From: Mesorhizobium sp.
GTDB taxonomy: Bacteria > Pseudomonadota > Alphaproteobacteria > Rhizobiales > Rhizobiaceae
Length of the DNA: 60,780 nucleotides
Reading direction: 5' to 3'
Assembly: GCF_024509055.1 (NCBI RefSeq)
Contig: NZ_JANINM010000075.1
Span: 1-60,780 of the forward strand
The notes beneath the pieces were generated by a model. It was not told the origin of the DNA. It saw only the letters and a list, made by a program, of their open reading frames with translations, and did no database searches. Below are positions 43,307 through 53,753 of the stretch, one piece after another. The first letter of the stretch is position 1; every line of letters begins with the position of its first letter. A program made the translations under genes and the position numbers.

Positions 43307-44001
43307 GCCCTTGGCTGCCCGATGGTCACTTCGATCGTACCGATGCCGTCGACGCCGCCGGTGATCCTGTCGCCGGCCTGGACCGCGCCGACACCCGCGG
43401 GCGTGCCGGTGAAGATCAGGTCGCCGGGCTGAAGCTCGACCGCCTCGCTGCAGATCGCGACGATGTCGGCGACCGGCCAGATCAGCTCGGCGAGGTCGCC
43501 CTCCTGCCTGGTCTCGCCGTTGACGGCGAGCCAGATACGGCCCTTGCCGGGATGGCCCGACTTTGCGGCAGGCAGCAATGGCCCGCAGGGCGCCGAGAGG
43601 TCGAACGCCTTCGACCAGTCCCAGGGGCGGGCCGCCTTCTTCGCCTGATCCTGCAAGTCGCGGCGGGTAAGGTCGATGCCGACGCCATAGCCCCAGACAT
43701 GGGACAGCGCGTGTTCGCGCGGTATCCGGAAGCCGGCTTTGCCGATGGCGACGACGAGTTCGATCTCGTGATGCAGGTTCGAAGTCAAAGGCGGGTAGGG
43801 GATTTCCGAACCGGTATCGACCACGGCGTCGGCCGGCTTGGTGAAGAAGAAAGGCGGGTCGCGCTCGTCATTGCCAAGCTCACGCGCATGCGCGGCATAA
43901 TTGCGCCCGACGCAAAAGATGCGGCGCACAGCAAAGCGTTCCGTCGAGCCGGCGATGGCTACCGAGGCGATCGCCGGCGGCGCAAGGACGAATTCTGTCA
44001 T
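43303..44001 (-). CDS. Fumarylacetoacetate hydrolase family protein
   Basis: 232 residues from ATG 44001. FAH-fold motifs: FCVGRNYAAHARELGN, the metal ligands in LHHEIELVVAIG, GYGVGIDLTRRDLQ, and GDLIFTGTPAGVGAVQAGD at the end. Pairing with maiA suggests the last step of homogentisate or gentisate catabolism (fumarylpyruvate or fumarylacetoacetate hydrolysis). It is shorter than true FahA, so a fumarylpyruvate hydrolase is quite possible. Confidence 0.9.
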   Translation of the reverse strand: MTEFVLAPPAIASVAIAGSTERFAVRRIFCVGRNYAAHARELGNDERDPPFFFTKPADAVVDTGSEIPYPPLTSNLHHEIELVVAIGKAGFRIPREHALSHVWGYGVGIDLTRRDLQDQAKKAARPWDWSKAFDLSAPCGPLLPAAKSGHPGKGRIWLAVNGETRQEGDLAELIWPVADIVAICSEAVELQPGDLIFTGTPAGVGAVQAGDRITGGVDGIGTIEVTIGQPRA

Positions 44002-44204
44002 CGATGGTCTCTGCGTGGGTATGGATCGGTTGCACATTCGGCCGATTTCGCCAGGCGGGCAAGGCATTAAGCCCGCGAAACCTTGGGCCTTCCTTTTTGA
44101 CGACGAGCCGGCCTCCGGGCGATGTACTATTTGGCAATAATCTGGACATCTTCAGGAGACTATCCTCTGGTCACCGAAACCGAACCGATGCCCGAACCTC
44201 AGCA

Positions 44205-44888
44205 ATGACCTCAGCCAGCGACCGCGCCCGCTTCCTGATCATCGACGACCACCCGCTGTTCCGCGAGGCGCTGCACAGCGCCGTGCAGATGGCCTATCCG
44301 GATGTCGACACCGTCGAGGCACGCTCGATCGCGGAGGCGATCGAGCTTCTCGCCGGCGCGAAGCCGTTCGACCTGGCGCTGCTCGATCTGAGCATGCCCG
44401 ACGTGCACGGTTTCGAGGGGCTGCTGCAGCTCAGGACCCGCTATCCGCGCCTGCCCGTGGTAATCGTATCGGGCTATGAGGAGCCGAAGATCATTTCCGA
44501 GGCGCTGTCCTACGGCGCGGCAGGCTTCATTCCGAAATCGGCGCGGAAAAGCGATCTGGCCGCCGCCATCCGCTCGGTGATGGACGGCGCCGTTTACGTC
44601 CCGGAAAACTACGAAGGCCAGCCGCCGGACCCCGACAGTACCGACCGCGCCGACATGGTGCAGCGCCTCGCGAGGCTGACACCGCAGCAGTTAAGGGTCC
44701 TGCAGATGCTGCGACAGGGCATGCTCAACAAGCAGATCGCCTATGAGCTGCAGGTGGGCGAGACGACGGTGAAGGCACATGTCTCGGAGATTTTGCGCAA
44801 GCTCAATGTGTATAGCCGCACGCAGGCTGTGATCGAGGTGTCGAAGCTGGACAATGCGGAGCTGTTTCGCGATCAGGCGGGGTTTTGA
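44205..44888 (+). CDS. LuxR-family response regulator
   Basis: 227 residues from ATG 44205. A receiver domain (acidic Asp14/Asp15, phospho-acceptor Asp61 in LALLDLSMPDVHG, KSAR switch lysine) precedes a LuxR helix-turn-helix (LTPQQLRVLQMLRQGMLNKQ, VGETTVKAHVSEILRKL). It is probably the output partner of the hybrid kinase encoded on the other strand at 45441-46793. An AT-rich orphan gene separates them. Confidence 0.93.
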   Translation: MTSASDRARFLIIDDHPLFREALHSAVQMAYPDVDTVEARSIAEAIELLAGAKPFDLALLDLSMPDVHGFEGLLQLRTRYPRLPVVIVSGYEEPKIISEALSYGAAGFIPKSARKSDLAAAIRSVMDGAVYVPENYEGQPPDPDSTDRADMVQRLARLTPQQLRVLQMLRQGMLNKQIAYELQVGETTVKAHVSEILRKLNVYSRTQAVIEVSKLDNAELFRDQAGF

Positions 44889-44953
44889 GGGAACTTGCTC
44901 GCTCGGCGACCAGACTATATTCCACCGTAATTCTGCTGTCTTTGTGGTCCTGA

Positions 44954-45424
44954 TTAGGTGATAACAATTTCAGCCGGCAGCTTTACAAACAGCTTTCTAC
45001 CGATAACATCCTTGATATGGTTATGATCTAGCGGCAGGTCGCCAGTCTCATAACCGCCTTTTATAACTTTTAATCCATCGGTGCCAACTGTAACTAGGAA
45101 GATGGAAAAAGCATTAAGTAAAACCCCCGCTTTGTCCCGAAACAGCTCCTTCCCCAATATCGGGACTAGCGAGTAGAATTCGTCATAGGATATGTGGCCG
45201 TCGTCCGTTTGAAGCCAATCTAATTCTGATGATATTTTCCACCAGCCATTGATTCTTTCAATTGAAATAGCAAGGGATCCGAAAATCATCAAATCGCTCG
45301 CTAGCCTTGCAATTAGATTTTCCGGAACATACTTTTCTCCGATATATATCCTTGGATTGCTGGCTATATGCCCTAACGCGTCCGTTAATATTTTCAAATC
45401 AGATTCTGCATACGATTCGTTCAC
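44954..45424 (-). CDS. AT-rich orphan protein (unknown function)
   Basis: 155 residues, MNESYAESDLKILTDALGHI at the start, with an ERINGWWKISSELDWLQTDDG segment in the middle. No signal peptide or membrane helix. Codon use and base composition are clearly AT-richer than all neighbours, a sign of recent acquisition. It lies tail to tail with the response regulator gene and 17 bases downstream of the kinase. Size, acidity and isolation would fit an immunity-type or phage-derived protein, but I cannot assign a family. Confidence 0.65.
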   Translation of the reverse strand: MNESYAESDLKILTDALGHIASNPRIYIGEKYVPENLIARLASDLMIFGSLAISIERINGWWKISSELDWLQTDDGHISYDEFYSLVPILGKELFRDKAGVLLNAFSIFLVTVGTDGLKVIKGGYETGDLPLDHNHIKDVIGRKLFVKLPAEIVIT

Positions 45425-45440
45425 CGAACGGCTCCGCTTC

Positions 45441-46793
45441 CTAAGCCAGCAAATGCGCCAGCAGCGCTCTTAGCTGCGCCGGTTTCAGCGGTTTGCGCAT
45501 CAATTCGATGCCAGCGGCGCGGGCCGCTTTGGCGACGGGTTCCGAGCCGTCGGCGGTGACGATCAGGGCAGGGACCGGCCGGCCGAGATAGTCGCGCACT
45601 TCGGCGATCGTGGCGGTGCCTAGGTCGCCGCCGTCGAGATGCTGGTCGGCGATGACGATGTCGGGCACCCAGTCGGTGTCGCCGAGCAGGTCGAGGGCGT
45701 CGTCGGTCGAGGTCGCGGCGCGGACCAGGCACTGCCAGCGCTCAAGCAGCGAGGTCATGGCGCCGAGCACGTCGACATCGTTCTCGACCAGCAGCACCTT
45801 GGTGCCGAACAGGCCGTAGCCGCGCGGCCGCTCCATGTCGGCGGCGCCTGCCGTCGGCTCGGCCGCCGCGCTCATGCCGACAGGCACATCGATGTGGAAG
45901 ATGGTGCCGCGCCCGACCCTGGAGGAAAAGGTGACGGGATGCCCGAGCGCCGCCGCCATGCGGCGCACGATCGCCAGGCCGAGGCCCAGCCCACCCGCCA
46001 GCCTGCCCTCGGCAAGGGTAGAGGTGCCGCGATGGAACTCCTCGAACACCGCTTCGCGCTGGTCGTCGGGGATGCCGCAGCCGGTGTCGGCGACATCGAT
46101 GCGGATGGTGTCGCCGCGATGCCTGGTGCCGACCAGCACGCCACCCGAGCGTGTGTAGCGCAGTGCGTTGGAGAGGATGTTCTGCAGGATGCGGCGCAAC
46201 AGCGTGCGGTCGGAGCGCACGACGACGTTGACCGGCCGGAATTTCAGCGACAGCCCTTTCTTCTGCGCCTCGGGCAGGAAGTCGGAGCGCAGCGAGGAAA
46301 ACAGTGCCTCCAGGCTGACGTCGCCAATCTCGGGCTGCACCACGCCGGCGTCGAGCTTGGAGATGTCGAGCAGCGTGCGCAGCAGGTCTTCCATCGTCTC
46401 CAGCGAGCGCTCGACCTGGCGGACAAGTTTCTTGCCTTCCTCGCTGGTCTGCACCTCGGCCAGCGCCGAGACCGACAGATGCGCGGCATTCAGTGGCTGC
46501 AGCACGTCGTGGCTGGCGGCGGCGAGGAATCTGGTCTTGGAGAGGTTCGCCTGCTCCGCCGTTTCCTTGGCCGCGACGAGATCGATGTTCGACTGCTCGA
46601 GCCGGCGCAAGGTGGCATGCAGTTCCTCGGTGCGCGTGCGCACCCGGTTCTCCAGCGAAATCGCCGTCTGGAACAGCGAGAAGGCATTGCCCTGCTGGTC
46701 CATCGAGCGCTCGACACGGCTGACGAGGGCGGCGTTGATCTTCTTCAGTTTGTTGAGGTCGTCGATGTCGCGAAGCGGCATGGCCGTCCTCAC
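45441..46793 (-). CDS. Hybrid histidine kinase with C-terminal receiver (NahK-like)
   Basis: 450 residues. An N-terminal coiled coil (LKKINAALVSRVERSMDQQG to LRRLEQSNIDL) leads to the kinase H box AAASHDVLQPLNAAHLS (His95), an ATPase domain (NILSNALRYTRSGG, DTGCGIPDD, GLGLGLAIVRRM) and a receiver with Asp383 in PDIVIADQHLDGG. No membrane segment, so it is soluble. The ASHDVLQPLNAA box and layout resemble NahK/ErcS-type kinases. It overlaps the FIST sensor gene by four bases, so the sensor probably feeds this kinase. Confidence 0.9.
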   Translation of the reverse strand: MRTAMPLRDIDDLNKLKKINAALVSRVERSMDQQGNAFSLFQTAISLENRVRTRTEELHATLRRLEQSNIDLVAAKETAEQANLSKTRFLAAASHDVLQPLNAAHLSVSALAEVQTSEEGKKLVRQVERSLETMEDLLRTLLDISKLDAGVVQPEIGDVSLEALFSSLRSDFLPEAQKKGLSLKFRPVNVVVRSDRTLLRRILQNILSNALRYTRSGGVLVGTRHRGDTIRIDVADTGCGIPDDQREAVFEEFHRGTSTLAEGRLAGGLGLGLAIVRRMAAALGHPVTFSSRVGRGTIFHIDVPVGMSAAAEPTAGAADMERPRGYGLFGTKVLLVENDVDVLGAMTSLLERWQCLVRAATSTDDALDLLGDTDWVPDIVIADQHLDGGDLGTATIAEVRDYLGRPVPALIVTADGSEPVAKAARAAGIELMRKPLKPAQLRALLAHLLA

Positions 46794-48004
46794 TCCGCCG
46801 CTTGCCGCTCGCCGAAGGCGATGCCGGTAAAGGTCTGATTGAGGTGCATCGAGCGGTACTGCTCGCCATAGGTGCCGAAGCCGATGACGTTGTTGGTCCG
46901 GTAGAGCTCGGAGATGTCGCGGAAGACCTGGCGGTTGCGCGCGTCGAGCCGGCGCAGCACGCAGTCGAAGCCGAGCACCATGTCGATGCCGCCGAGCTTG
47001 CGCTCGACATCCTGCAGCGCCGTACGCGTCGCCTCCACCATGTTCTTGGGCTGGGCGATCGAGAGAACGACGCCGTCGTCTATGGCGCAGAAGAATGACA
47101 GCGAGCCGTCGGGGTGCATGCGCTGGATCGAGCGGCAGTAATATTCGCCACCGACCTTCACCACCACGGGGTGCGAAGCGAAGCTCAGCGGCGTCAGCGT
47201 CTGCGGCACGATGCCGACGGAAGCGGCATATTCTTCCGCTGCGTTGGTGGCGTTGAATTCGCGCACGATACGATGATCAGGATCCGACGCTGTGACGACG
47301 AGTTTCTCGTCGGTGGGGATGAAATTGTCGGTCTTGAAGACATGGAAGGGAATTTCTGTCGCGATGAGCACGATGATGGCGCTGTCGGAAGCGACCCGGC
47401 CGTTGGAGATCAGCCTGGTGGTCTCGAATTTCAGGTCGTCGCCAGCCGAGCCGCCGATTAGCGGAATGTCGTCCAGTCCCCAATGGATGGCCGAGGTGAC
47501 CGCTTCCTCGGCATAGGAGAGGCCGTCGATGAAACAGAGCGCAAAGGTGCTTGTGGACCGTCCGGCACGGCCGCGCAGCAGGCGCCGCAGCGCCGCGACC
47601 TCACCGGTGATCCTGTCCATGCCAGAAGAGGACAGGTTTTCGACCATGGTGCTTACGGTCGAAAACGACGCCGACGGCAAAAGCAGGGCGAGGATATGCC
47701 CCTCCTCAAGTCCCTGCGGGGTGATCTCGCCGGCCGTCGAGCATCCGGCATAGCCGAGCGAAGGCGCGTGCGTTTTCAGCGCCAGCGAAAGTGCTGCCGC
47801 GTCGACGAGGCTTTGAGAAAAGAAGAGCAATGCGAAGCCGGCGTCGATGGCGGCTGCTTCCGTGGCGATGGCGCGGGCAAAGCCATTCGGGTCGGCCTCG
47901 TCGGTCGTAAGCGCCGAGAGGCCGCATGCGTAGCGCGTGCTCGAACTGGCCAGGTACCCGTCTCCCGCATTTCCTCCAACGCTGTTCTTATGCGTGTCGG
48001 GCAC
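46790..48004 (-). CDS. FIST-domain sensor protein (NosP-like)
   Basis: About 404 residues if a GTG at 48004 is used; the true start is uncertain. The FIST N domain is seen in SLGYAGCSTAGEITPQGLEEG, FALCFIDGLSYAEEAVTSAI and PLIGGSAGDDLKFETTRLIS; the FIST C part includes GMDRITGEV and ends FGTYGEQYRSMHLNQTFTGIAFG. FIST proteins sense small molecules; NosP binds heme and nitric oxide and is encoded with NahK. Translational coupling to the hybrid kinase supports the same arrangement here. Heme binding is not proven from sequence. Confidence 0.85.
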   Translation of the reverse strand: MPDTHKNSVGGNAGDGYLASSSTRYACGLSALTTDEADPNGFARAIATEAAAIDAGFALLFFSQSLVDAAALSLALKTHAPSLGYAGCSTAGEITPQGLEEGHILALLLPSASFSTVSTMVENLSSSGMDRITGEVAALRRLLRGRAGRSTSTFALCFIDGLSYAEEAVTSAIHWGLDDIPLIGGSAGDDLKFETTRLISNGRVASDSAIIVLIATEIPFHVFKTDNFIPTDEKLVVTASDPDHRIVREFNATNAAEEYAASVGIVPQTLTPLSFASHPVVVKVGGEYYCRSIQRMHPDGSLSFFCAIDDGVVLSIAQPKNMVEATRTALQDVERKLGGIDMVLGFDCVLRRLDARNRQVFRDISELYRTNNVIGFGTYGEQYRSMHLNQTFTGIAFGERQAAE

Positions 48005-48215
48005 GCTCGCGTTGCCGGCATCTTTGCCCTCAATCCGTGATTTGGCAATGGGCCCGACCGGAGCCCGTAAAGCACATTGCCCATGACCGAAAGTACAATG
48101 GAAGCGGCGCTGGCCGCACTGTTTTGCCCGTTGTACGGTGTGAGAATAACGCACTGCCGAAGCATCAGCACGGCATCGGCAAAGCGATGACCAAGGTTCC
48201 ACCCAGGGAGGTTGC

Positions 48216-48710
<495 letters not shown>

Positions 48711-48713
<3 letters not shown>

Positions 48714-48793
48714 GGGAGTAAGCCGGCAAGGGAGTAGGTGAAGAAAACGCCGATCTCCCAGCTGCACTACTCCCTGACTGCCCCACTCCCCTA
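48711..48793 (+). other. Nested inverted repeats between coxS and coxL
   Basis: TAGGGGAGT at 48711-48719 (including the coxS stop) pairs with ACTCCCCTA at 48785-48793, and GGGAGTAG at 48730-48737 pairs with CTACTCCC at 48767-48774. The nested pairs would fold the 98-base spacer into one hairpin in the mRNA just ahead of the coxL ribosome site (GGAGGA). This could protect the upstream message or tune the subunit ratio. It may be a repeat element. Confidence 0.6.
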
Positions 48794-48811
48794 AATTCCG
48801 GAGGAAATCCT

Positions 48812-51160
48812 ATGGGTATCGAAGGTGTCGGCGCTCGTGTGGCGCGCAAGGAAGACAAAAGGTTCATCACCGGCGGCGGCCGCTATGTCGACGACATGGT
48901 GGTTCCGGGGATGAAGCATGCGGTGTTCGTGCGCAGCCCGCACGCGCATGCCGAAATCAAGAAGATCGACGTCAAGAAGGCGCAGGCAATGCCAGGCGTC
49001 ATCGGCGTCCTGAGCGGCAAAGAGCTCAAGGCCGACGGCATCGGCAACCTGATCTGCGGCTGGATGATCCATTCCAAGGACGGCTCGCCGATGAAGATGG
49101 GCGCCTGGTCGCCCTTAGCCGTCGACAAGGTTCGCTATGTCGGCGACGCCGTCGTCATCGTGGTCGCCGACACCAAGGGCCAGGCGCGCGACGCGGCGGA
49201 AGCGGTCGAGGTCACCTACAAGGAACTCAAAGCGGTGGTCGAGGCCACCAAGGCGCTCGAAAAGGGGGCGCCGCAAGTCCATCCCGAGGCCGAGAACAAT
49301 CTGATCTTCGACTGGGAGATCGGCGACGGCAAGGCGACCGACGCGGCGATCCAGTCGGCGGCGCATGTCACGCGCATGAAGATCGTCAACAACCGGCTGG
49401 TGCCGAACGCGATGGAGCCGCGGGCAGCGCTTGGTCACTACGACAAGGCGGAAGATCACTTCACCTGCTGGACGACGTCGCAGAATCCGCATCTCGCACG
49501 ACTGGTGATGAGCGCCTTCTACAACGTCGCCCCGGAGAATAAGCTGCGGGTCATCGCGCCCGATGTCGGCGGCGGCTTCGGCTCTAAGATCTACATCTAT
49601 CCGGAAGAGATCGTCTGCCTGTGGGCGTCGAAGAAGACCGGCGTGCCGGTCAAATGGGTTGCGGACCGGACCGAGAGCTTCCTTTCCGACGCACATGGCC
49701 GCGACCATGTCTCGACGGTGGAAATGGCGTTCGACAAGGACAACCGCATCACTGGCCTCAAGGTCGACACGATAGCCAATCTCGGCGCCTATATGTCGCT
49801 GTTCTCGTCCTGCGTGCCGACCTATCTCTACGCCACGCTTCTGTCGGGGCAGTACAACATCCCGGCGATCCACGCCAATGTGCGCACCGTCTACACGAAT
49901 ACCGCCCCTGTCGATGCCTATCGCGGGGCAGGGCGACCGGAAGCGACCTACCTTCTGGAACGCACGATGGAGGCGGCCGCGCGCGAGCTTGGCGTATCGC
50001 CGGCCGAACTGAGGCGCAGGAACTTCATCACGTCGTTCCCGCACCAGACGCCCGTCATCATGAACTATGACGCGGGCGATTATGGCGCCTCGCTGGACGC
50101 GGCGATGAAGGCCGCCGACTATGCCGGGTTCGCCAAGCGCAAGGCCGATGCCGGCAAACAAGGCAAGCTGCGCGGCATTGGTATGAGCTGTTATATCGAG
50201 GCTTGCGGCATCGCGCCGTCGGCGGCGGTCGGCTCGCTCGGCGCCGGCGTCGGTCTCTGGGAATCGGCGGAAGTCCGCGTCAATGCCGTCGGCACGATCG
50301 AGGTGCTGACCGGCTCGCACAGCCACGGCCAGGGCCATGAGACGACCTTCGCGCAACTGGTCAACCAGCGCTTCGGCGTGCCGATCGACTCGGTCTCGAT
50401 CGTCCATGGCGACACCGACAAGGTGCAGATGGGCATGGGCACCTACGGGTCGCGCTCGGGCGCCGTCGGCATGTCGGCCGTCGCGAAGGCGCTCGACAAG
50501 GTCGAGGCGAAGGCCAAGAAGATCGCCGCGCACCTGCTCGAGGCCGACGAGGGTGACGTCGTCATCGAGAACGGCGAGGTGAAGGTGGCGGGCACGGATA
50601 AGAGCCTGCCGTGGTTCCAGGTCGCGCTGGCAGCCTATACCGCCCACAACCTGCCGGCCGGCATGGAGCCCGGCCTGAAGGAAACTGCCTTCTACGATCC
50701 TGCCAACTTCACCTTCCCTGCGGGCTGCTACATCTGCGAGGTCGAGATCGATCCCGAGACCGGCGTGACGGAGATCGTCCAGTTCGTCGCGGCGGACGAT
50801 TTCGGCAACATCATCAATCCGATGATCGTCGAGGGGCAGGTGCATGGCGGCATCGCGCAGGGCATCGGGCAGGCATTGCTCGAAGGCGCCCATTACGACT
50901 CGAGCGGCCAGCTGCTGACTGCAAGCTACATGGACTACACCATGCCGCGCGCAGATGACCTGCCGTCGTTCAGGGTCTCGACCTCGAACACGCCTTGCCC
51001 AAGCAACCCGCTCGGCATCAAGGGCTGCGGCGAGGCGGGCGCGATCGGCTCGCCCCCGGCGGTGATCAACGCGATCACCGATGCGATCGGCATCGCCGAC
51101 ATCGCCATGCCGGCGTCGCCGTCGACCGTCTGGTCGGCGATCCGCGCCAAGAAGCATTGA
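48812..51160 (+). CDS. coxL: Molybdenum-binding large subunit, form II CO-dehydrogenase type
   Basis: 782 residues. Xanthine-oxidase-family motifs: [39 protein letters not shown] and [20 protein letters not shown]. The active-site motif AYRGAGR (about residues 368-374) is that of form II CoxL; form I CO dehydrogenases have AYRCSFR with a copper-binding cysteine, absent here. So the enzyme may oxidise CO poorly or not at all, and another aromatic or aldehyde substrate is possible. Confidence 0.93.
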   Translation: MGIEGVGARVARKEDKRFITGGGRYVDDMVVPGMKHAVFVRSPHAHAEIKKIDVKKAQAMPGVIGVLSGKELKADGIGNLICGWMIHSKDGSPMKMGAWSPLAVDKVRYVGDAVVIVVADTKGQARDAAEAVEVTYKELKAVVEATKALEKGAPQVHPEAENNLIFDWEIGDGKATDAAIQSAAHVTRMKIVNNRLVPNAMEPRAALGHYDKAEDHFTCWTTSQNPHLARLVMSAFYNVAPENKLRVIAPDVGGGFGSKIYIYPEEIVCLWASKKTGVPVKWVADRTESFLSDAHGRDHVSTVEMAFDKDNRITGLKVDTIANLGAYMSLFSSCVPTYLYATLLSGQYNIPAIHANVRTVYTNTAPVDAYRGAGRPEATYLLERTMEAAARELGVSPAELRRRNFITSFPHQTPVIMNYDAGDYGASLDAAMKAADYAGFAKRKADAGKQGKLRGIGMSCYIEACGIAPSAAVGSLGAGVGLWESAEVRVNAVGTIEVLTGSHSHGQGHETTFAQLVNQRFGVPIDSVSIVHGDTDKVQMGMGTYGSRSGAVGMSAVAKALDKVEAKAKKIAAHLLEADEGDVVIENGEVKVAGTDKSLPWFQVALAAYTAHNLPAGMEPGLKETAFYDPANFTFPAGCYICEVEIDPETGVTEIVQFVAADDFGNIINPMIVEGQVHGGIAQGIGQALLEGAHYDSSGQLLTASYMDYTMPRADDLPSFRVSTSNTPCPSNPLGIKGCGEAGAIGSPPAVINAITDAIGIADIAMPASPSTVWSAIRAKKH

Positions 51161-51172
51161 GGAGGAGCGAAC

Positions 51173-51970
51173 ATGTATTCGGTCAACTATCACCGCGCCG
51201 CTTCGATCGCTGACGCCGCCAAGCTGTTGAAGAACGGCGACGCCAAGCTGCTTTCCGGCGGCATGACGCTGATCCCCGCCATGAAGACGCGGCTGGCCGC
51301 GCCTTCGGACGTTGTCGACATCTCACGCCTGAAGGATCTGCAGGGCGTCAAGGTGTCGGGCAATACGGTCACCATCGGCGCGGCGACGACGCATTACGAC
51401 GTCTCGGTCGACGAGAAGCTGAGGAAAGTCTGTCCGGCGCTTGCCCACATGGCGTCGCTGATCGGCGATCCGGCGGTGCGCCACAAGGGCACGATCGGCG
51501 GCTCGGTGGCCAACAACGACCCGGCGGCTGATTATCCCGCGGCTCTGCTGGCGCTGGACGCCACGATCGTCACCAACAAGCGCGAGATTGCCGCCGCTAA
51601 ATTCTTCAAGGGCCTGTTCGAGACGGCGCTCAAGGATGGCGAGATCATCACGGCGGTGACCTTTACTGCACCTGCCAAGGCGGCTTACGAGAAGTTCCGC
51701 AACCCTGCATCGCGCTACGCCATCGTCGGCGTGTTCGTGACCAAGGGCAAGGATGGGGTCAGGGCAGCGGTGACCGGCGCCGGCGACGAAGGCGTCTTCC
51801 GCTCGAAGGAGGTCGAGGCAGCACTCACCAAGAACTTCGATGCCTCTGCGCTCGACGGCATCAAAGTGTCGGCGAAGGGCCTGATGAGCGACATGCATGC
51901 CTCGGCAGACTACCGCGCCAATCTGATCGCCGTGATGGCCAAGCGCGCGGTGGCCGCAGCCAACGCCTGA
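51173..51970 (+). CDS. coxM: FAD-binding medium subunit, CO-dehydrogenase type
   Basis: 265 residues. FAD motifs of the family are visible: AKLLSGGMTLIPAMKTRL around residues 25-42 and KGTIGGSVANNDPAADYPAAL around residues 105-125. It takes electrons from CoxS and passes them to a quinone or other acceptor. It starts 12 bases after coxL with a GGAGG site and is followed by a terminator hairpin, closing the operon. Confidence 0.93.
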   Translation: MYSVNYHRAASIADAAKLLKNGDAKLLSGGMTLIPAMKTRLAAPSDVVDISRLKDLQGVKVSGNTVTIGAATTHYDVSVDEKLRKVCPALAHMASLIGDPAVRHKGTIGGSVANNDPAADYPAALLALDATIVTNKREIAAAKFFKGLFETALKDGEIITAVTFTAPAKAAYEKFRNPASRYAIVGVFVTKGKDGVRAAVTGAGDEGVFRSKEVEAALTKNFDASALDGIKVSAKGLMSDMHASADYRANLIAVMAKRAVAAANA

Positions 51971-51983
51971 ACGCTGTTTTGGC

Positions 51984-52020
51984 GCAAGGGAAGGGGCCGT
52001 GTCGGCCCCTTTTTCCTTGC
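51984..52020 (+). terminator. Rho-independent terminator of the coxSLM operon
   Basis: The stem GCAAGGGAAGGGGCCG pairs with CGGCCCCTTTTTCCTTGC around a TGT loop, followed by a T-rich part within the stem. It begins 14 bases after the coxM stop. Confidence 0.8.
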
Positions 52021-52178
52021 GAGACAACGGTTTGGCGTGCGAGCCACGCTTCGATTTTTGTTTCGCACTTGCACAACTTTATTTCGCACTGCAATATAGC
52101 GCCGGGTGGGAATGCGAGCCGGGTTCGGTGCGCGTGTCGCTATCCGTGCCCTTTCGCATCTCATGCGAAAGGATCGGC

Positions 52179-53201
52179 ATGTCCGAGATTTCCGCCACCC
52201 AATTGGCCCTTCCCAGGGCCGCCGTCGAAAGCGCATCGCGGGCGAGGCTCGCCTATCTCGACGGCTGGCGCGGCCTGTCGATCGCGCTGGTGTTGATCGG
52301 CCATTTCTTTCCGATTCCCGGCATCAATCTCGGGGTCCTGGGCGTCGAATTCTTCTTCGTGCTCAGCGGCCGGTTGATGGGCGAGATCCTGTTCATCGAG
52401 CGCTTTCCGCTGAAGAAGTTCTTCAAGCGCCGCTTCTCGCGGATCTATCCGGCGCTGCTGGTATTCGTCGTTGCGGCCATGATTGGGCTTGCCGGCACCT
52501 TCATCGCCTTCAAATGGAAAGCGGCGCTTACGGCGCTGACATTCACCTACAACTATGCGGGCGCCCTAGTCACCCGCGCCGGCGCGCTCGACCACATCTG
52601 GTCGCTTTGCGTGGAGGAACATTCATACATCCTCTTGGCGCTGATCAGCGTGGTGGTTTCCGGGCGCGCGAATGTGGTGCGCCTGCTGCTTGCCCTGTCG
52701 CTGCTCGCGATGGCTAACGGCGCCATCTCCTACTCAGTGCTCGGCATGGGCTACGAAACCAGTTACTGGCGCACCGACGTGCACATAGCCTCGATCCTGG
52801 TGTCGACCTCGATCTGCCTGCTCAAGGCCGATGGCAGGCTGCCGGACTTCCTGAAAAGCCCGCATTTCGCACTTGCGGCCGCCGCGGGCGGGGTGCTGCT
52901 GTTCCTCGATCCGGTGCCGACCCCGTTGCACTATATACTGGGCGTGCCGTTGCTGGCGCTTGCCGTCAACACGCTTGATTTCGCCGGCGGGTACCTGATC
53001 GGGGTCTTGTCAACGAGACCGATGGTGATCCTGGGGCTCTGGTCCTACTCGCTCTATCTCTGGCAGCAGCCCTTCTACAAATTCGTCGACGAGAAGGGCA
53101 GCGCGGCGGTGCCGATGCTGGCCGCGGTCTTCGCCTGCGCCTTGGCGAGCTACTACATCGTCGAGAAGCCGGCGCGCGGCTGGCTGAACCGCAACTGGTG
53201 A
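52179..53201 (+). CDS. Acyltransferase family 3 (OafA-like) membrane protein
   Basis: 340 residues from ATG 52179. About ten membrane segments, with the family sequence RLAYLDGWRGLSIALVLIGHFF (catalytic-type His) and GVEFFFVLSGRLMGEILF, then RRFSRIYPALL. Acyltransferase-3 proteins add acetyl or other acyl groups to surface polysaccharides or lipids on the periplasmic side. No neighbouring polysaccharide genes indicate its acceptor. Confidence 0.88.
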   Translation: MSEISATQLALPRAAVESASRARLAYLDGWRGLSIALVLIGHFFPIPGINLGVLGVEFFFVLSGRLMGEILFIERFPLKKFFKRRFSRIYPALLVFVVAAMIGLAGTFIAFKWKAALTALTFTYNYAGALVTRAGALDHIWSLCVEEHSYILLALISVVVSGRANVVRLLLALSLLAMANGAISYSVLGMGYETSYWRTDVHIASILVSTSICLLKADGRLPDFLKSPHFALAAAAGGVLLFLDPVPTPLHYILGVPLLALAVNTLDFAGGYLIGVLSTRPMVILGLWSYSLYLWQQPFYKFVDEKGSAAVPMLAAVFACALASYYIVEKPARGWLNRNW

Positions 53202-53203
53202 AT

Positions 53204-53680
53204 TCAGGCGTTGCCGCGTCGTTGCGCGGCGAGATAGCGGCGAAGCCCGGCTTCGCCGCGCGGCGTGGTCCAGCGATGGAAGGCAGGCCTCAGCAGCGGC
53301 GCCAGGAATTTGAGGATCGGTCTCTCCACGATCACCTGCCAGGTGAGCGCCACATGCGTGCCGGTGCCGGATGGCGACAGCTCTGCCCGCCACAGTCCGT
53401 CGAAATCGCCAAAAGTCTTCACCACCACAAGTCTGCCGGGTTCCAGTTCGGCGGCCTCGATGATGAAGTTCAGCTCATAGGGCAGGGCGCCGCGCGCCCG
53501 CGCTCTCGCCCGCGAACCGACGACGCCCTTGCCTTTCCTGTCGAGCGGTTCGACTTCCTTGTAGGCGTCGCCCCACCAGAGCGGCAGCAGCTCGGCATCG
53601 GACAACACGTCCCACACTTCCTGCGGCGTCCCTTCCGGGATGTCCCAGCTTTCGTCGAAGCGGAAGACGTTGCTAGGCAT
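53204..53680 (-). CDS. SRPBCC (START-like) family protein
   Basis: 158 residues. The fold is recognised from [50 protein letters not shown] and [20 protein letters not shown], the strand order of polyketide-cyclase/START-like proteins. It binds a hydrophobic ligand in the cytoplasm; the role is unknown. It ends 3 bases from the convergent acyltransferase stop. Confidence 0.8.
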   Translation of the reverse strand: MPSNVFRFDESWDIPEGTPQEVWDVLSDAELLPLWWGDAYKEVEPLDRKGKGVVGSRARARARGALPYELNFIIEAAELEPGRLVVVKTFGDFDGLWRAELSPSGTGTHVALTWQVIVERPILKFLAPLLRPAFHRWTTPRGEAGLRRYLAAQRRGNA

Positions 53681-53753
53681 GCTGCTCCCCCAGCCAGCGG
53701 AACAGATATATTAGCTTCAGCTTGTTTTTGTGGCCAGCAGCGGCGAAGGCGGC

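Noticed and set aside
49115..51193. Minus-strand open frame opposite coxL
   Set aside because: The coxL reading is a clear family match. The antisense frame has the Arg/His/Asp-rich composition typical of GC-rich shadows.
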